Shown here: piece after piece, positions 1-8,857 of the stretch
Layout: each line of letters starts with the position of its first letter
Numbering within the stretch: the stretch's first letter is position 1
Origin: Bryobacterales bacterium
GTDB lineage: Bacteria; Acidobacteriota; Terriglobia; Bryobacterales; Bryobacteraceae
Direction: 5' to 3'
Assembly: GCA_003164035.1 (NCBI GenBank)
Contig: PLRS01000110.1
Location: 1-64,000 of the forward strand
Length of the DNA: 64,000 nucleotides
Notes under the pieces: model-generated
What the model was told of the DNA's origin: nothing
What the model saw: the letters and a program-made list of their open reading frames with translations, nothing else
The model's database searches: none
Made by a program: the position numbers and the translations under genes

Positions 1-109
1 CCCTCCATTTCTATGTCGCGCACCCGGCCCAATGCACCCCTCCGACGCGCCGGCCGTCGATGACTTAAGATGGAGGTCGGGTCAATTCGGACATCGGGAG
101 GTGATTTCG

Positions 110-1177
110 GTGGGCTTTTCCAGACGTAGTTTTATGCAACTGGCTGGGGCGGGCGCCCTGGCCGGCACGGCCGGTCGTGGCCTTTTCGGGCAACAGCAGT
201 ACCCGGCGGCGGTGCCGGCTCCCAACATTTATCCTTATACGAAGCGCGCCACGGTGTCGCTCGTCCAGGGCGAGGAGCGGCGCAAGAATGTGTACAACGC
301 CCTGCTGGCCATCGACGACCAGGTCAGGCCGCTGCTTCAGGCGAAGAAATACGTGGTGCTCAAACCGAACATCGTACAACCTACGATACCCCTAGCCGGG
401 ACGCACGCCGACGCGCTGCTGGGGATCATGGACTACGTGGCGCCGCGCTTCAAGGGGCCGGTGATGATTGCCGAGGCCTCCGCGCACGACACCCTGCAGG
501 GTTACGACCTCAATCACTACGGCCGCGTGGGTACCGAGTTCAAGTCCCACCAGGTGAGCATGGTGGATCTGAACCGGGAGGGGAAATACGAGATCTTCTC
601 GATCGTCGACGCCAACATCCGGCCCACCCCCGTGCGGCTGGCCGCGAGGCTGCTGGACCCGGATGCCTTCGTGATTTGCTCGGCCATGCTCAAGACGCAC
701 AATGCCGTGGTGGCGACCATGTCGGTGAAGAACATGGTGATCGGGACGCCGCTGCACAGCCCGGGGGACGGCTCCGAGTGGCACGACAAGCACAAGTATC
801 ACGTCGGACCGCACCAGATGAACTACAACATGGCGATCAGCGCCGCCCACGAGAGGCCGCATTGGGGCGTGGCGGTGATCGACGGATACGAGGGAATGGA
901 AGGGAACGGCCCCTCGGAGGGCACGCCGGTACCCTCGCGCATCGCCCTGGCGTCGACCGATTTCTTCGCCGCCGACCGCGTGGCCCTGGAAACCATGGGG
1001 ATTCCCCCTTACGCGGTGGGTTACCTGCAATACGGGTCGCAGCTCGGGCTGGGTCAATACGACCTGGCCAAGATCGACGTGATCGGCCCGAAGCCGGAAA
1101 CGGTGAAGCGAACTTACCGCTTGCACGACCAGGTGCAGCAGCAGTTGAATTGGCTGCGCGATCTCCCCAAGGGGTAA
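110..1177 (+). CDS. DUF362 family protein with twin-arginine signal
   Basis: Exported protein of the DUF362 family, whose biochemical role is largely unknown; some members are associated with iron-sulfur or redox proteins. The N-terminus reads GFSRRSFMQLAGAG, a Tat signal (S-R-R-x-F-M followed by a hydrophobic stretch). The core has the DUF362 pattern of a KPN segment ('VVLKPNIVQP') and a 'MLKTHNAVVATMSVKNM' segment. I chose the GTG at 110 because GGGAGG lies 8 bases upstream and this start puts the twin arginines near the N-terminus. An in-frame ATG at 32 would add 26 non-signal-like residues. Convergent with cinA. Family assignment is secure; function is not. Confidence 0.8.
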   Translation: MGFSRRSFMQLAGAGALAGTAGRGLFGQQQYPAAVPAPNIYPYTKRATVSLVQGEERRKNVYNALLAIDDQVRPLLQAKKYVVLKPNIVQPTIPLAGTHADALLGIMDYVAPRFKGPVMIAEASAHDTLQGYDLNHYGRVGTEFKSHQVSMVDLNREGKYEIFSIVDANIRPTPVRLAARLLDPDAFVICSAMLKTHNAVVATMSVKNMVIGTPLHSPGDGSEWHDKHKYHVGPHQMNYNMAISAAHERPHWGVAVIDGYEGMEGNGPSEGTPVPSRIALASTDFFAADRVALETMGIPPYAVGYLQYGSQLGLGQYDLAKIDVIGPKPETVKRTYRLHDQVQQQLNWLRDLPKG

Positions 1178-1199
1178 CGCGGTTGGGCGACGCCAATGT

Positions 1200-2453
1200 C
1201 TACGGTTTGCCCAGCATCAGCCGCCGGAGCAGATCCAGCGCCTGTGTGGTGCTGAAGATGCGAATGCGTTTTCGGTCGCCGGGAAACTGGCGATGGGCGG
1301 TGCGCACACCCTCGGGGCCGGCAATGCCGATGTAGACGGTGCCGACGGGGAGAAGCTGACCGCCGGGTGCGGCCACCGGATCCGGGCCGGCGGCCCCGGT
1401 GATGGAGACTCCGTAAGCCGCTCCGGTACGGCGGGCGGCGCCCATCGCCATGGCCGCCGCGCATTCGGCGCTGACCGGCCCGAAACGTTCCAGAGTTTCC
1501 GGGCTCACCCCCAGCAGTTCCACCTTCATCTCGTTTTGATAGGTCACGAACCCGCCCAGGAAATAGCGCGAACTGCCGGCGGCCGAGGTGATGCGCTCGC
1601 CCAACATGCCGCCGGTGCAGCTCTCCGCCACGGCGAGGGTGGCATGAGCTTTGACGAGCAACTCGCCCACCACCACTTCCAAGGGATCGCCGTTGGCCGA
1701 ATACATGCGGTCGCCCAGCAAGAGCTGAATCGGACCGGCCAGTTCCGCCAGCAGGCGATCGGCTTCGGCGACGGTGGAGCAGCGCGCCCGCAAATGGATC
1801 TGAATGGTGCCGTCGCTGGCCAGGATGGTGGTGGCCGGGTTATCGTACTTTTTATAAACCGGCGCGATCAGTTGATCCAGCTCCGATTCGGTGATCCCGG
1901 TGGCGCGCATTTCACAGGTGCGGATGGCCAGCGGCGGGACGATCCGCGCCAGGCGCGGCCGGCATTGCCGCTCGAACATGGCGCGGAGTTCATAAGGCGG
2001 TCCGGGCAGCAGCATCACCACGCTGCCGGACTCCTCCAGCCACTGGCCGGGGGCGGTGCCGCGATCGTTGGGCAGCACGTCGGCCCCTTCGATGACGAAT
2101 GCCTGGCGCCGGTTGTTCTCCGCCATTTTCCGCTTGAGCTGGGCGAAGCGGCGTTCCAGGGCTACGCCGATGGCGGCGTCGAATACCAGCTTACGGTCGA
2201 GCGCCTGCGCCACCGCTTCGCGGGTGACGTCGTCTTCGGTCGGCCCCAGGCCGCCGGAGAGAATCAGCACCGGCGAACTCCGAAGGGCGCGCGCGACGGC
2301 CTCCGCCAGCCGGTCGCGGTCGTCGCCCACGATGGATTTCGACACCACCTCCACGCCCAGTTTATTCAGCTCGCCGGTCAGGTAGAGCGAGTTGGTATCG
2401 ACGCGATCCGGCGTGAGCATTTCCGAGCCAACCGCGATAATTTCGGCGTTCAT
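1200..2453 (-). CDS. cinA: CinA-family protein (nicotinamide-nucleotide amidase)
   Basis: Full-length CinA of 417 residues. The N-terminal half is a molybdopterin-binding-like (MoaB/MogA fold) domain, with 'IAVGSEML' and 'ILSGGLGPTEDD' as landmarks. The C-terminal half is the NMN/ADP-ribose pyrophosphatase-deamidase domain, with the conserved 'VAESCTGGMLGERIT' segment. The known role of the family is NMN salvage in the pyridine-nucleotide cycle. The start codon overlaps the stop of the upstream beta-propeller gene by four bases (ATGA), so the two are probably translationally coupled. Confidence 0.92.
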   Translation of the reverse strand: MNAEIIAVGSEMLTPDRVDTNSLYLTGELNKLGVEVVSKSIVGDDRDRLAEAVARALRSSPVLILSGGLGPTEDDVTREAVAQALDRKLVFDAAIGVALERRFAQLKRKMAENNRRQAFVIEGADVLPNDRGTAPGQWLEESGSVVMLLPGPPYELRAMFERQCRPRLARIVPPLAIRTCEMRATGITESELDQLIAPVYKKYDNPATTILASDGTIQIHLRARCSTVAEADRLLAELAGPIQLLLGDRMYSANGDPLEVVVGELLVKAHATLAVAESCTGGMLGERITSAAGSSRYFLGGFVTYQNEMKVELLGVSPETLERFGPVSAECAAAMAMGAARRTGAAYGVSITGAAGPDPVAAPGGQLLPVGTVYIGIAGPEGVRTAHRQFPGDRKRIRIFSTTQALDLLRRLMLGKP

Positions 2454-3481
2454 CCGATCAGTGTCCGCCCCTGAATGCCGGTGTCGACGCGGTACAGAGC
2501 GTTGGTGGTGGCGACAACCATGGCCCGCGAAGGGGTGAAGGCGAGACCGACGATGCCCGGTCCGGAGAGAAACAACTGCGCCTCGCGCTGGGGCGTAATC
2601 CGCACCACCCCCTTGCGGCCGCCGATGGAAGCGGCTACGTACAACCGCCCGTCCTGATCGAAGGCCATGCCCTGCGGACGGCCCAGGCCGCGATAGAAGA
2701 CCTCCACCTCGCCCTGAGTCGAGATGCGGTGGATGGCGTCGAAGCTGGAAGTGGTGGGGCCGGTCACGTACAGCCAGCCGTCCGGTCCGAACGCCAGGTG
2801 GTAGGCGGCGAGCGATGGTTCCAGCGTGGCAAATACGAAAATCTGGCGGTTGGGACTGATCTTGAAGACGGTGCCGCTGCGGTCGCCTACGTACAGGTTT
2901 CGGTCATGGTCGAAGGCAATGCCGGTAGCCACCCCCATGCCCTCGACGTAGACCGACATGCTGCCGTTGGCGGTCACCTGGTAGACGTAGCCCTCGTAGC
3001 GGCTGGAAATGTGCAGCCGCCCCTCGGGGTCGAAAGCCAAGCCGGTGGCGTTCATCAGTTCGTTGAGGAACGGCTTCATCTGGAAGTTCAGGTCGATGCG
3101 ATACACCGCGACGGGCACTTTCTGGCCGCGCGAGCCGCTGAAGGTGGTGTAGACGTTGCCCATCGCATCCACCGCGGGGTTAGCCACCGGGTGCAGGCTG
3201 TCGGCGATCTGCACGCCGATATCGCAGGCCCACGATTCGCTCGACTGTTTGCCGCTTTCGACGATCAGATCGCCCGCCACGGCGCCTTCCGGCACGCGGG
3301 CGATCAGGAACGAATCCGAGCCGATCACGATGGGCGCGCCCACTTCGCCGATGGTGACGCGAGGCCGTTCCGTCTTGGCGAAGCCCTTCCCTCGAATCTG
3401 AAGCTCGCCACCGGCGATGGCGGCGGGGGGGGTGACTTCGGCGATTTGGGGGCGCGCATCAGACGGTTTCCGGAGGGCCAT
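2450..3481 (-). CDS. IPT/TIG-domain plus NHL/SMP-30-like beta-propeller protein
   Basis: 343 residues. The first 85 or so look like an IPT/TIG immunoglobulin-like domain (a 'GGELQIRGKGF' strand, then 'VPEGAVAGDLIVESG'). The rest is a six-bladed NHL or SMP-30 type propeller with repeating 'G..fD..GrLYV' blades such as 'AFDPEGRLHISSRYEGYVY' and 'AFDQDGRLYVAASIGG'. No signal peptide is visible, so it may be cytoplasmic. It lies between pgpA and cinA and overlaps cinA by four bases. A lactonase-like or merely scaffolding role is possible; catalytic residues cannot be assigned with confidence. Confidence 0.75.
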   Translation of the reverse strand: MALRKPSDARPQIAEVTPPAAIAGGELQIRGKGFAKTERPRVTIGEVGAPIVIGSDSFLIARVPEGAVAGDLIVESGKQSSESWACDIGVQIADSLHPVANPAVDAMGNVYTTFSGSRGQKVPVAVYRIDLNFQMKPFLNELMNATGLAFDPEGRLHISSRYEGYVYQVTANGSMSVYVEGMGVATGIAFDHDRNLYVGDRSGTVFKISPNRQIFVFATLEPSLAAYHLAFGPDGWLYVTGPTTSSFDAIHRISTQGEVEVFYRGLGRPQGMAFDQDGRLYVAASIGGRKGVVRITPQREAQLFLSGPGIVGLAFTPSRAMVVATTNALYRVDTGIQGRTLIG

Positions 3482-3483
3482 AT

Positions 3484-3960
3484 TTACCTAAGATTGAAAC
3501 ATCCTGCCAGCCATAATACAAGTGCGGCGTAAATTCCCGCTAGCGCATCGTCGGCGTTGATGCCGATGCCGCCGGGAAGACGCTCCAGTTGGCGCACCGG
3601 AAAAGGCTTCCAAATGTCGAACAGGCGGAAGAGCAAGAACGCGGCCAAGACGCCGATACCGCTCCAGCGCGCCACCCCGGCCAAGGCAATCCATTGGCCG
3701 AGCACTTCGTCCACCACCACGAATCCGGGGTCCTCGATGCCGCTGTGTTCGGCGACCACCCCGGCGGCCCAAACCGCCGGCCAGGCCAACGCCGCCGCTA
3801 ATAGGGCGAAATGCCAAGGCGCGAAACCGGCATAGCGATGGAGCACCAAGGCAATGGCAACCGCGGCGGCGGACCCGGCCGTGCCCGGCCCCCACGGGAA
3901 GCGGCCGCAGCCAAACCAGGTGGCAATGGCGTAGGCGGCGCGAAGACGGGGAGTGTTCAC
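3484..3960 (-). CDS. pgpA: phosphatidylglycerophosphatase A
   Basis: Integral membrane phosphatase that removes phosphate from phosphatidylglycerophosphate in phosphatidylglycerol synthesis. Diagnostic segments are the N-terminal 'GCGRFPWGPGTAGSAAAV', the acidic 'VVDEVLGQ', and the C-terminal 'DIWKPFPVRQLERLPGGIGI' followed by 'DDALAG'. Three or four hydrophobic helices are evident and the length (about 158 residues) is normal. The frame stays open to 4038, but the extra 26 codons cross an inverted repeat, so the GTG at 3960 is the likelier start; part of the repeat (GGAGG) could serve as ribosome-binding site. Confidence 0.88.
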   Translation of the reverse strand: MNTPRLRAAYAIATWFGCGRFPWGPGTAGSAAAVAIALVLHRYAGFAPWHFALLAAALAWPAVWAAGVVAEHSGIEDPGFVVVDEVLGQWIALAGVARWSGIGVLAAFLLFRLFDIWKPFPVRQLERLPGGIGINADDALAGIYAALVLWLAGCFNLR

Positions 3961-3966
3961 GACGTG

Positions 3967-4034
3967 GACAGGCCTCCTGGCCTGTCTCCGGCTGCATGTT
4001 TCAACATTTGGCTTGACAGGCCAGGAGGCCTGTC
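3967..4034. repeat. paired palindromic element between pgpA and yacG
   Basis: Two 20-base hairpins, 3967-3986 (gacaggcc-tcct-ggcctgtc) and 4015-4034, are exact reverse complements of one another and are separated by 28 bases. This is the structure of a REP/BIME-like element. It sits exactly between the start of pgpA and the stop of yacG. Confidence 0.75.
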
Positions 4035-4037
4035 CCA

Positions 4038-4208
4038 CTAGGACTCTTCATCGTCATTGGCGTCGGCCGGCCCAAACTGAACCGGTTCATGGATCACGTA
4101 CTGGCCGGTCGCCCAGTTAGCCAGGTCCATCACACGGCAGCGCTCGCCGCAGAAGGGGAACTCCGGGTCGCCCGGCGACACCTCTTTCTTACAGATGGGG
4201 CACTTCAT
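4038..4208 (-). CDS. yacG: YacG-like zinc-ribbon protein (DNA gyrase inhibitor family)
   Basis: A 56-residue gene found by reading the minus strand between pgpA and rimO. It starts MKCPICKKEV and has the YacG zinc site C3-x2-C6 with C20-x3-C24 ('PFCGERC'), followed by 'MDLANWATGQYVI', which matches the family's conserved 'DLgxWaxgxYxI' segment, and an acidic tail. In E. coli YacG binds GyrB and inhibits gyrase. Its ATG overlaps the rimO stop (ATGA), so it is the second gene of a rimO-yacG unit. Confidence 0.9.
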   Translation of the reverse strand: MKCPICKKEVSPGDPEFPFCGERCRVMDLANWATGQYVIHEPVQFGPADANDDEES

Positions 4209-5590
4209 AGCGCCAGTTGTACCAGCTCCGATGCCGCCGGCGCCAGACCCGCGGGCTCGGTGACGTCGAGCAGCGTGCCTACCAGATCGTAATCGTGCGC
4301 CGCGGTCACGCGCAAGGGGCGAATTTCACCGCGGCGCGGCGCGGCCCCTTCGACGTCGTTGACCAGGGCGACCCCATCGATTTCGGGCGCCTGGGTCGCC
4401 AGCCGCGCCTTCCATAGCAGGTCGGTTTCCGGCGAAGTCCCTTCCACCAGAACCGGTAATTCCCGGCCCACCAGAGAGCGGTTGCGGGCGCGCGCGATGC
4501 GCCGCTGAATCGCCATCAGCCGCCGTCTCCGGTTCTGTTTGGCGCGGCCATCCACTTTCCCGTCCAGGGCGAAGCTGGCGCTGGTGTCCTCATCGGAATA
4601 AACAAACACGCCCAGGTTATCGAAGCGGGCGGCCTCCACAAATCGGCACAACTCGTCGAAATCCTCGCGAGTTTCGCCGGGAAAGCCCACGATGAAGCTG
4701 GTACGGATGGCCACGCCGGGAATGGTGCGCCGGATTCGCTCGATCAGCTTCAGGAAAATCTCGCCCGAGCCGCCGCGCTTCATGCGTTTCAGCACGGCCG
4801 CGCTCGCGTGCTGCAGCGGCATATCGATGTACTTGGTCAGGGAGTCGTGAGCGGCGATGGTGTCGAGCAGCCGCTGGGTAACCTTATTGGGATAGGCGTA
4901 CAGGAAGCGGATCCATTTTTCGCGCTGGGTGGGAATGCGGGCCAGCCGGTCGAGCAGGTCCGCCAGGCCGTCCTTCAGGCCGAGATCCTCGCCGTAGCAG
5001 GTGGTATCCTGCCCGATCAGGTTCAATTCGCGCACCCCCTGCCCGAGCAGGCGGGTGGCTTCGGCGATCACCGATTCGAAGCGGCGGCTGCGGAACTTGC
5101 CGCGATACTGCGGGATGACGCAGAAGGTGCAGGGGTGGTCGCAGCCCTCGGCGATCTTGATGTAGGCGTAATGGTTGGGCGTGGCCAGCACGCGCGGGGT
5201 CAGATCGTGATAAAGGTAGGCTTCGAGCGGATTCGAGTCCACCGGCGTGCCCTCGCACAAAGCCACGATGCGCTCCAGTTCGTTGGTGCCGACGATGGCG
5301 TCCACTTCCGGCATTTCCTTACGGATGTCGCCCCGGTAGCGCTCCACCAGGCAGCCGGCCACGATCAGGCGCCTGGCGCGGCCCACCTTCTTGTATTCCG
5401 CCATTTCCAGGATGGTGTCGACGGATTCCTTCTTGGCGGGGTCGATGAAGCTGCAGGTATTCACCACCAGGCAATCGGCCTGATCGGGGTGGGGCGTCAA
5501 CTCATGGCCCCTGGCCACCAGTTGCCCCATCATGATTTCGCTGTCCACCAGGTTCTTGGGGCAGCCCAAGCTGACAAAGCCGACTTTCAA
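4205..5590 (-). CDS. rimO: ribosomal protein S12 methylthiotransferase RimO
   Basis: 461-residue radical-SAM methylthiotransferase that modifies an aspartate of ribosomal protein S12. The N-terminal MTTase domain carries three cluster cysteines (C10 in 'LGCPKNLVDSE', C46, C80). The radical-SAM CxxxCxxC is C150/C154/C157 in 'GCDHPCTFC'. A TRAM-like domain closes the C-terminus. The 'SLGCPKN' start is the RimO rather than the MiaB version. No strong ribosome-binding site is obvious; the start fits family length. Confidence 0.95.
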   Translation of the reverse strand: MKVGFVSLGCPKNLVDSEIMMGQLVARGHELTPHPDQADCLVVNTCSFIDPAKKESVDTILEMAEYKKVGRARRLIVAGCLVERYRGDIRKEMPEVDAIVGTNELERIVALCEGTPVDSNPLEAYLYHDLTPRVLATPNHYAYIKIAEGCDHPCTFCVIPQYRGKFRSRRFESVIAEATRLLGQGVRELNLIGQDTTCYGEDLGLKDGLADLLDRLARIPTQREKWIRFLYAYPNKVTQRLLDTIAAHDSLTKYIDMPLQHASAAVLKRMKRGGSGEIFLKLIERIRRTIPGVAIRTSFIVGFPGETREDFDELCRFVEAARFDNLGVFVYSDEDTSASFALDGKVDGRAKQNRRRRLMAIQRRIARARNRSLVGRELPVLVEGTSPETDLLWKARLATQAPEIDGVALVNDVEGAAPRRGEIRPLRVTAAHDYDLVGTLLDVTEPAGLAPAASELVQLAL

Positions 5591-5814
5591 AGAGTGTACC
5601 TATTTGAATAAAAGGAGTGCTGGTTCCAGCATAGCAGGCTCGGTGGGGAGCGAATCTCGCCGGTCTGAGAAGGGGCACCTAACCGATCTTGGGATTTCGC
5701 GGTTCAGTCGCGGCAACCTCCCTGGCGGTCTCGGTGCGTAACGGAAACACGCGGCGGTCGTAACAACGTCAGGTTGAACCGCCCCTTCAACGTTCAACTA
5801 CGGTCGGGGCACCC

Positions 5815-6219
5815 TCACTCGACCGGCGTTCCGTACGGCACTAACACCTTCACGCCCTCGGTATTCTCTTGCCCCGTGATCCGCCATCGGGCGCCTGTCC
5901 GCTGCAAGAAATAAATCTGCGACTCATTGCGGTCGCTGTAAACAAACTCGACGCGCACGCGAACTTCGTCTTGAGAGACAAACTGCGGCTCCTGAAGAGC
6001 GACACCCTTGACCGAAGCATTGAAGTTGCGAATGTACTCGGCCATCGCGCTCTCCCCTTTCTCCTTCACGATCTGCCGGAGTGAGCCTTCCATTGCGCCA
6101 GTATAACAACGCAAGTATGCACCGACATTTCCTTCACGAGCGGCATCGAGCATGCGATACACCGTGTCTTGGGGGGGGGCTCGGGCGCGTTGCCCCGCAG
6201 AATTGCCGCCGATTGCCAC
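5815..6219 (-). CDS. NTF2-like (DUF4878-type) protein, probably frameshifted at a C9 tract
   Basis: The readable part (from 'QDTVYRMLDAAREG' to the end) has the look of a small NTF2-like lipoprotein or periplasmic domain: an N-terminal helix, then 'YIRNFNASVKGV' and strands such as 'VRVRVEFVYS' and 'ARWRITGQE'. Upstream, a different frame encodes a membrane anchor ('LVGALVMVAA') and 'ILRGNAPEPPP', which would join the domain seamlessly if the run of nine C (G9 at 6171-6179 on the plus strand) had ten. Follows the hflC remnant. Either a decayed gene or a homopolymer sequencing error. Confidence 0.5.
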   Translation of the reverse strand: MAIGGNSAGQRARAPPQDTVYRMLDAAREGNVGAYLRCYTGAMEGSLRQIVKEKGESAMAEYIRNFNASVKGVALQEPQFVSQDEVRVRVEFVYSDRNESQIYFLQRTGARWRITGQENTEGVKVLVPYGTPVE

Positions 6220-6270
6220 CCGCCCCGCTTCGCCGCAACCATAACCAGCGCACCGACCAAAATCAGGTGC

Positions 6271-6990
6271 TCATTGCGCCCCGCTTTCGCCCTTCATGAG
6301 GACCTTGAGCAGCTCCGAATCCGAGCTTAGAATGGCGGCCGTCTTATCGTCCAGGATCTTCTTGTAAGATTCCAGAGTCCGCATCAGCTTATAGAACTTC
6401 GGATTGCGGGAATACGCCTCGCTGTAAATGCGGGTCGACGCGGCATCGCCTTCGCCCCGGATTCTTTCAGCGTCCTTGTAAGCCGCGGCCAGAATCTCGT
6501 CGCGCTGCCGGTCGGCGTCCGCGCGGATCCGCAACGCCTCTTCCTCCCCTTCCGCCCGGTACTGCCGCGCGATGCGTTCGCGTTCGGCACGCATGCGCGC
6601 GTACACGCTCTGCTTGTTCTGTTCCGGGAGATTGACCCGCTTGATGCGCACATCCACGACCTCGATCCCATACTGAGCCAGCGCCGAACTTCCGGTCGAA
6701 GCGGTCAACTGATCGAAAAAGGCTTCCTGTTGCACGCTGTCGCCGTTCGGCGCCACAATCGATTCCAAGTCGTGCGTGCCCAGCACCGCGGAAAGCCCCG
6801 ACCAGACTACACCGTGCAGCCGCATTTCCGCCGAGATCGGGTCTCCGACGGTCTCCACGAAGTGCTGCGGATCGTGAATCCGCCACGCGACGTAGCTTTC
6901 CATCACCAGGTTCTTCTTGTCGCGGGTGAGGAACTCACTGGGGCGCGGATCGTAAATGCGCAGGCGCCGGCTCGATAATGTCTCTTCAAG
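6271..6990 (-). pseudogene. hflC: HflC remnant (SPFH/prohibitin family), N-terminus lost
   Basis: The frame from about 6990 encodes 'SSRRLRIYDPRPSEFLTRDKK' and onward, a good HflC sequence with SPFH domain, an alanine/glutamate-rich coiled coil ('AEGEEEALRIRADADRQRD') and a C-terminal helix. The normal start, membrane anchor and first strand are missing: before 6990 the homologous part belongs to HflK in another frame. Intact HflC partners HflK in the membrane as a regulator of FtsH protease. An in-frame ATG at 6906 could still give a 211-residue product without an anchor. Confidence 0.65.
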
Positions 6991-8209
6991 AAATCCATAG
7001 AAATCATGCCCCGGATGTTTCGCCCGCGCAGCCGCGTCAGCCGTTCGATCGGCCAGGGCAGCTTGTAGTGAAGACCGGGCTCGCGGTAAGGGAGAATCTT
7101 CCTCCCGAACCGCTCGATCACCCCCGTTTCATTCGGTGCCAGCGAATAGAAGCCGCTCAACGGCACGAGAGCCAACGCACCGCCCAGGACCGGGCGGACT
7201 AATGCGCGCCTCTGCGCTACCGCCCAATCGAACCAGATCTTCGGATCGATGCGATGCGAGAGGCGATGCAGTTGGTAGGAGAGTTCGCGCAGCAAGGCCG
7301 GCGAAATCCACGCGAAGCGCCCTTTGTGTGATTCCACCTGCAGCAGCCGCAGAGAATTCAGCACCACCAGCAGCGACGCGATCTGGTGCGTCACCGCCGC
7401 GCCGATCGGACCCAGCCTGCCCGTGGCCGCAGCGCCAATGGCAACCGCGTTCACGCCGCCCGCGAAGATAATGATGTTCTGCCAAACCGTCCGGATCGCA
7501 CGGCGGCTGACCTCGAAGAGCTTGGGCAACGCCTCCAGCGATTGGCCTAGCAGGACCACTCCCGCCGCTTCGGCCGTAATGTCGCTGGCGCCGCCAACGG
7601 CAATTCCCACCGCCGCCATGGCCAATGCCGGCGCGTCATTCAATCCGTCGCCGACCATCGCCACCGTATGGCCATGGGCGCCCAAATGCCGGATTCGCTC
7701 CAGCTTCTCTTCGGGCAGCAGCCCGGCGGCTACCTCATGCAGCCCCACCTGCTGGGCAATCGCTTCGGCGGCCCGCTTGCGGTCGCCCGTCAGCATTCCG
7801 AGATGCGTAATCCCCAACTGTTCGAGAGCATGGACGGCCTGCCGGGCGCCCTCGCGAACCTGGTCGCGAAGCAGCACACTGCCCACCACCTTATCGTCTT
7901 CCGCCACCAGCACGGCCGTCGCGCCGAAGCGGTCGGCCTCTTCCAGCAGCGCTTCCAGACCGGAAATCTTGTGCTCGGCCAGGAAGACTGCGTTCCCAGC
8001 CCGGATCGTGTGTCCCGCGATGCGCGCCATCGCGCCGCGGCCCGGCGCAATCCGCGCATCCTCCGCCGGCGCAACCGCCAGGCCTCGCCGCCGCGCTTCT
8101 TCCACGATGGCACGTGCCAGAACATGCTCGGAAGCGCATTCCGCGTCGGCCGCCAAAGCCAAAACCTCCGCCTCGCTGCGTCCCACCCCGGTAATCTTGG
8201 CGATGTCCC
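6903..8209 (-). pseudogene. fragment: C-terminal half of heavy-metal P-type ATPase joined to HflK N-terminus
   Basis: From 8209 to about 7160 the frame matches the P1B-type ATPase after the phosphorylation site: nucleotide-binding domain ('ECASEHVLARAIVEEA'), 'MLTGD', 'GDGLNDAPAL' and the last two membrane helices. The DKTGT phosphorylation motif, metal-binding domain and first six helices are absent, so it cannot pump. It continues in frame into an HflK start ('LAPNETGVIERFGRK', 'YREPGLHYKLPWPIERL'), then runs into unrelated sequence where hflC begins in another frame. Whether the ATPase-HflK joint is ancestral or a rearrangement cannot be told from this window. Confidence 0.7.
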
Positions 8210-8434
8210 GGCGCCCAAGGTCGCCAGTTGGATATAATTTCGCCCGTTGAGCGGCAGGTTCTGCATGGTTTCGTTTTCCACCACTTGCCCAACCGACGAA
8301 TCCTCGGTCTGCAAGATCGGGGCGCCCGCCTCTACCGCAACCGTGGTGTTGGTCTGGCCCGGCGAGAGGGTAAAGTCCAGATTCAGCCGATCCTGTACGC
8401 GCAGTTCGATGTCTTTCCTGGCTTCGGTATAGAT
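8210..8434 (-). pseudogene. fragment of a TonB-dependent receptor (Oar-like), minus strand
   Basis: The minus strand encodes 'RKDIELRVQDRLNLDFTLSP', then 'GAPILQTEDSSVGQVVENET' and 'NLPLNGRNYIQLATL'. This is the end of the carboxypeptidase-regulatory domain and the start of the plug of acidobacterial Oar-like receptors. In-frame stops lie just upstream, and at about 8210 the sequence switches abruptly to the P-type ATPase. Only about 75 codons of a protein normally around 1,000 residues remain. Confidence 0.7.
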
Positions 8435-8502
8435 TTACTAGCCTTGGTTGTCAACACCCACAGTTGCGTGGTGTATCGAACAGGACGGCAGGTCGGCGAC
8501 TA

Positions 8503-8819
8503 AACCAGGATCCCTCCGGATCCGCCGTGCCGAACGCCAGCGGGACGCAGGGCAACGTCCGAACCGTCTCCAGACCAACGTCGACGGCCTGTTCGCCGCG
8601 CCCGCCCTATTGCCCGGCCAAGGGTACTCGGTCAACGTGACGGCGCCGGGCTTCGCCCCGTATGACGCCAAGGACATCGATCTGCAGGTTGGCCAGAGCC
8701 TGAACCTGACCGTAACGCTGGCGCTTGGGCAGACCAGCACGTCGGTCGAGGTGAGCGCGGTCGCTCAACTTCTGGAAGATACAGAGGCCGATGTTGACAC
8801 GCCCGCGCTTCAGTGCTAA
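8503..8819 (+). pseudogene. fragment of a TonB-dependent receptor (Oar-like), plus strand
   Basis: Plus-strand remnants of a carboxypeptidase-regulatory domain: 'DPSGSAVPNA' in one frame (near 8510-8540), then in another frame 'TNVDGLFAAPALLPGQGYSV' and 'VGQSLNLTVTLALGQTSTSV'. The match ends at a stop at 8819. It faces the minus-strand fragment of the same family, and the internal frame change shows it is not functional. Confidence 0.65.
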
Positions 8820-8824
8820 TTTTT

Positions 8825-8837
8825 TAGCATGATGCTA
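8825..8837. promoter_or_regulatory. candidate BlaI operator palindrome
   Basis: A perfect 13-base palindrome (tagcatgatgcta) lies 20 bases upstream of the blaI-like start and just after a short hairpin (gctaa-tttt-ttagc, 8815-8828). BlaI/MecI dimers bind dyads upstream of their own operon, so position and symmetry fit autoregulation. The AGGAG ribosome-binding site follows at 8848-8852. Confidence 0.5.
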
Positions 8838-8857
8838 GATCTCCAGCAGGAGAGCCG

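Noticed and set aside
5600-5797. 65-codon frame upstream of rimO
   Set aside because: Arginine/proline-rich, no ribosome-binding site or domain; treated as intergenic.
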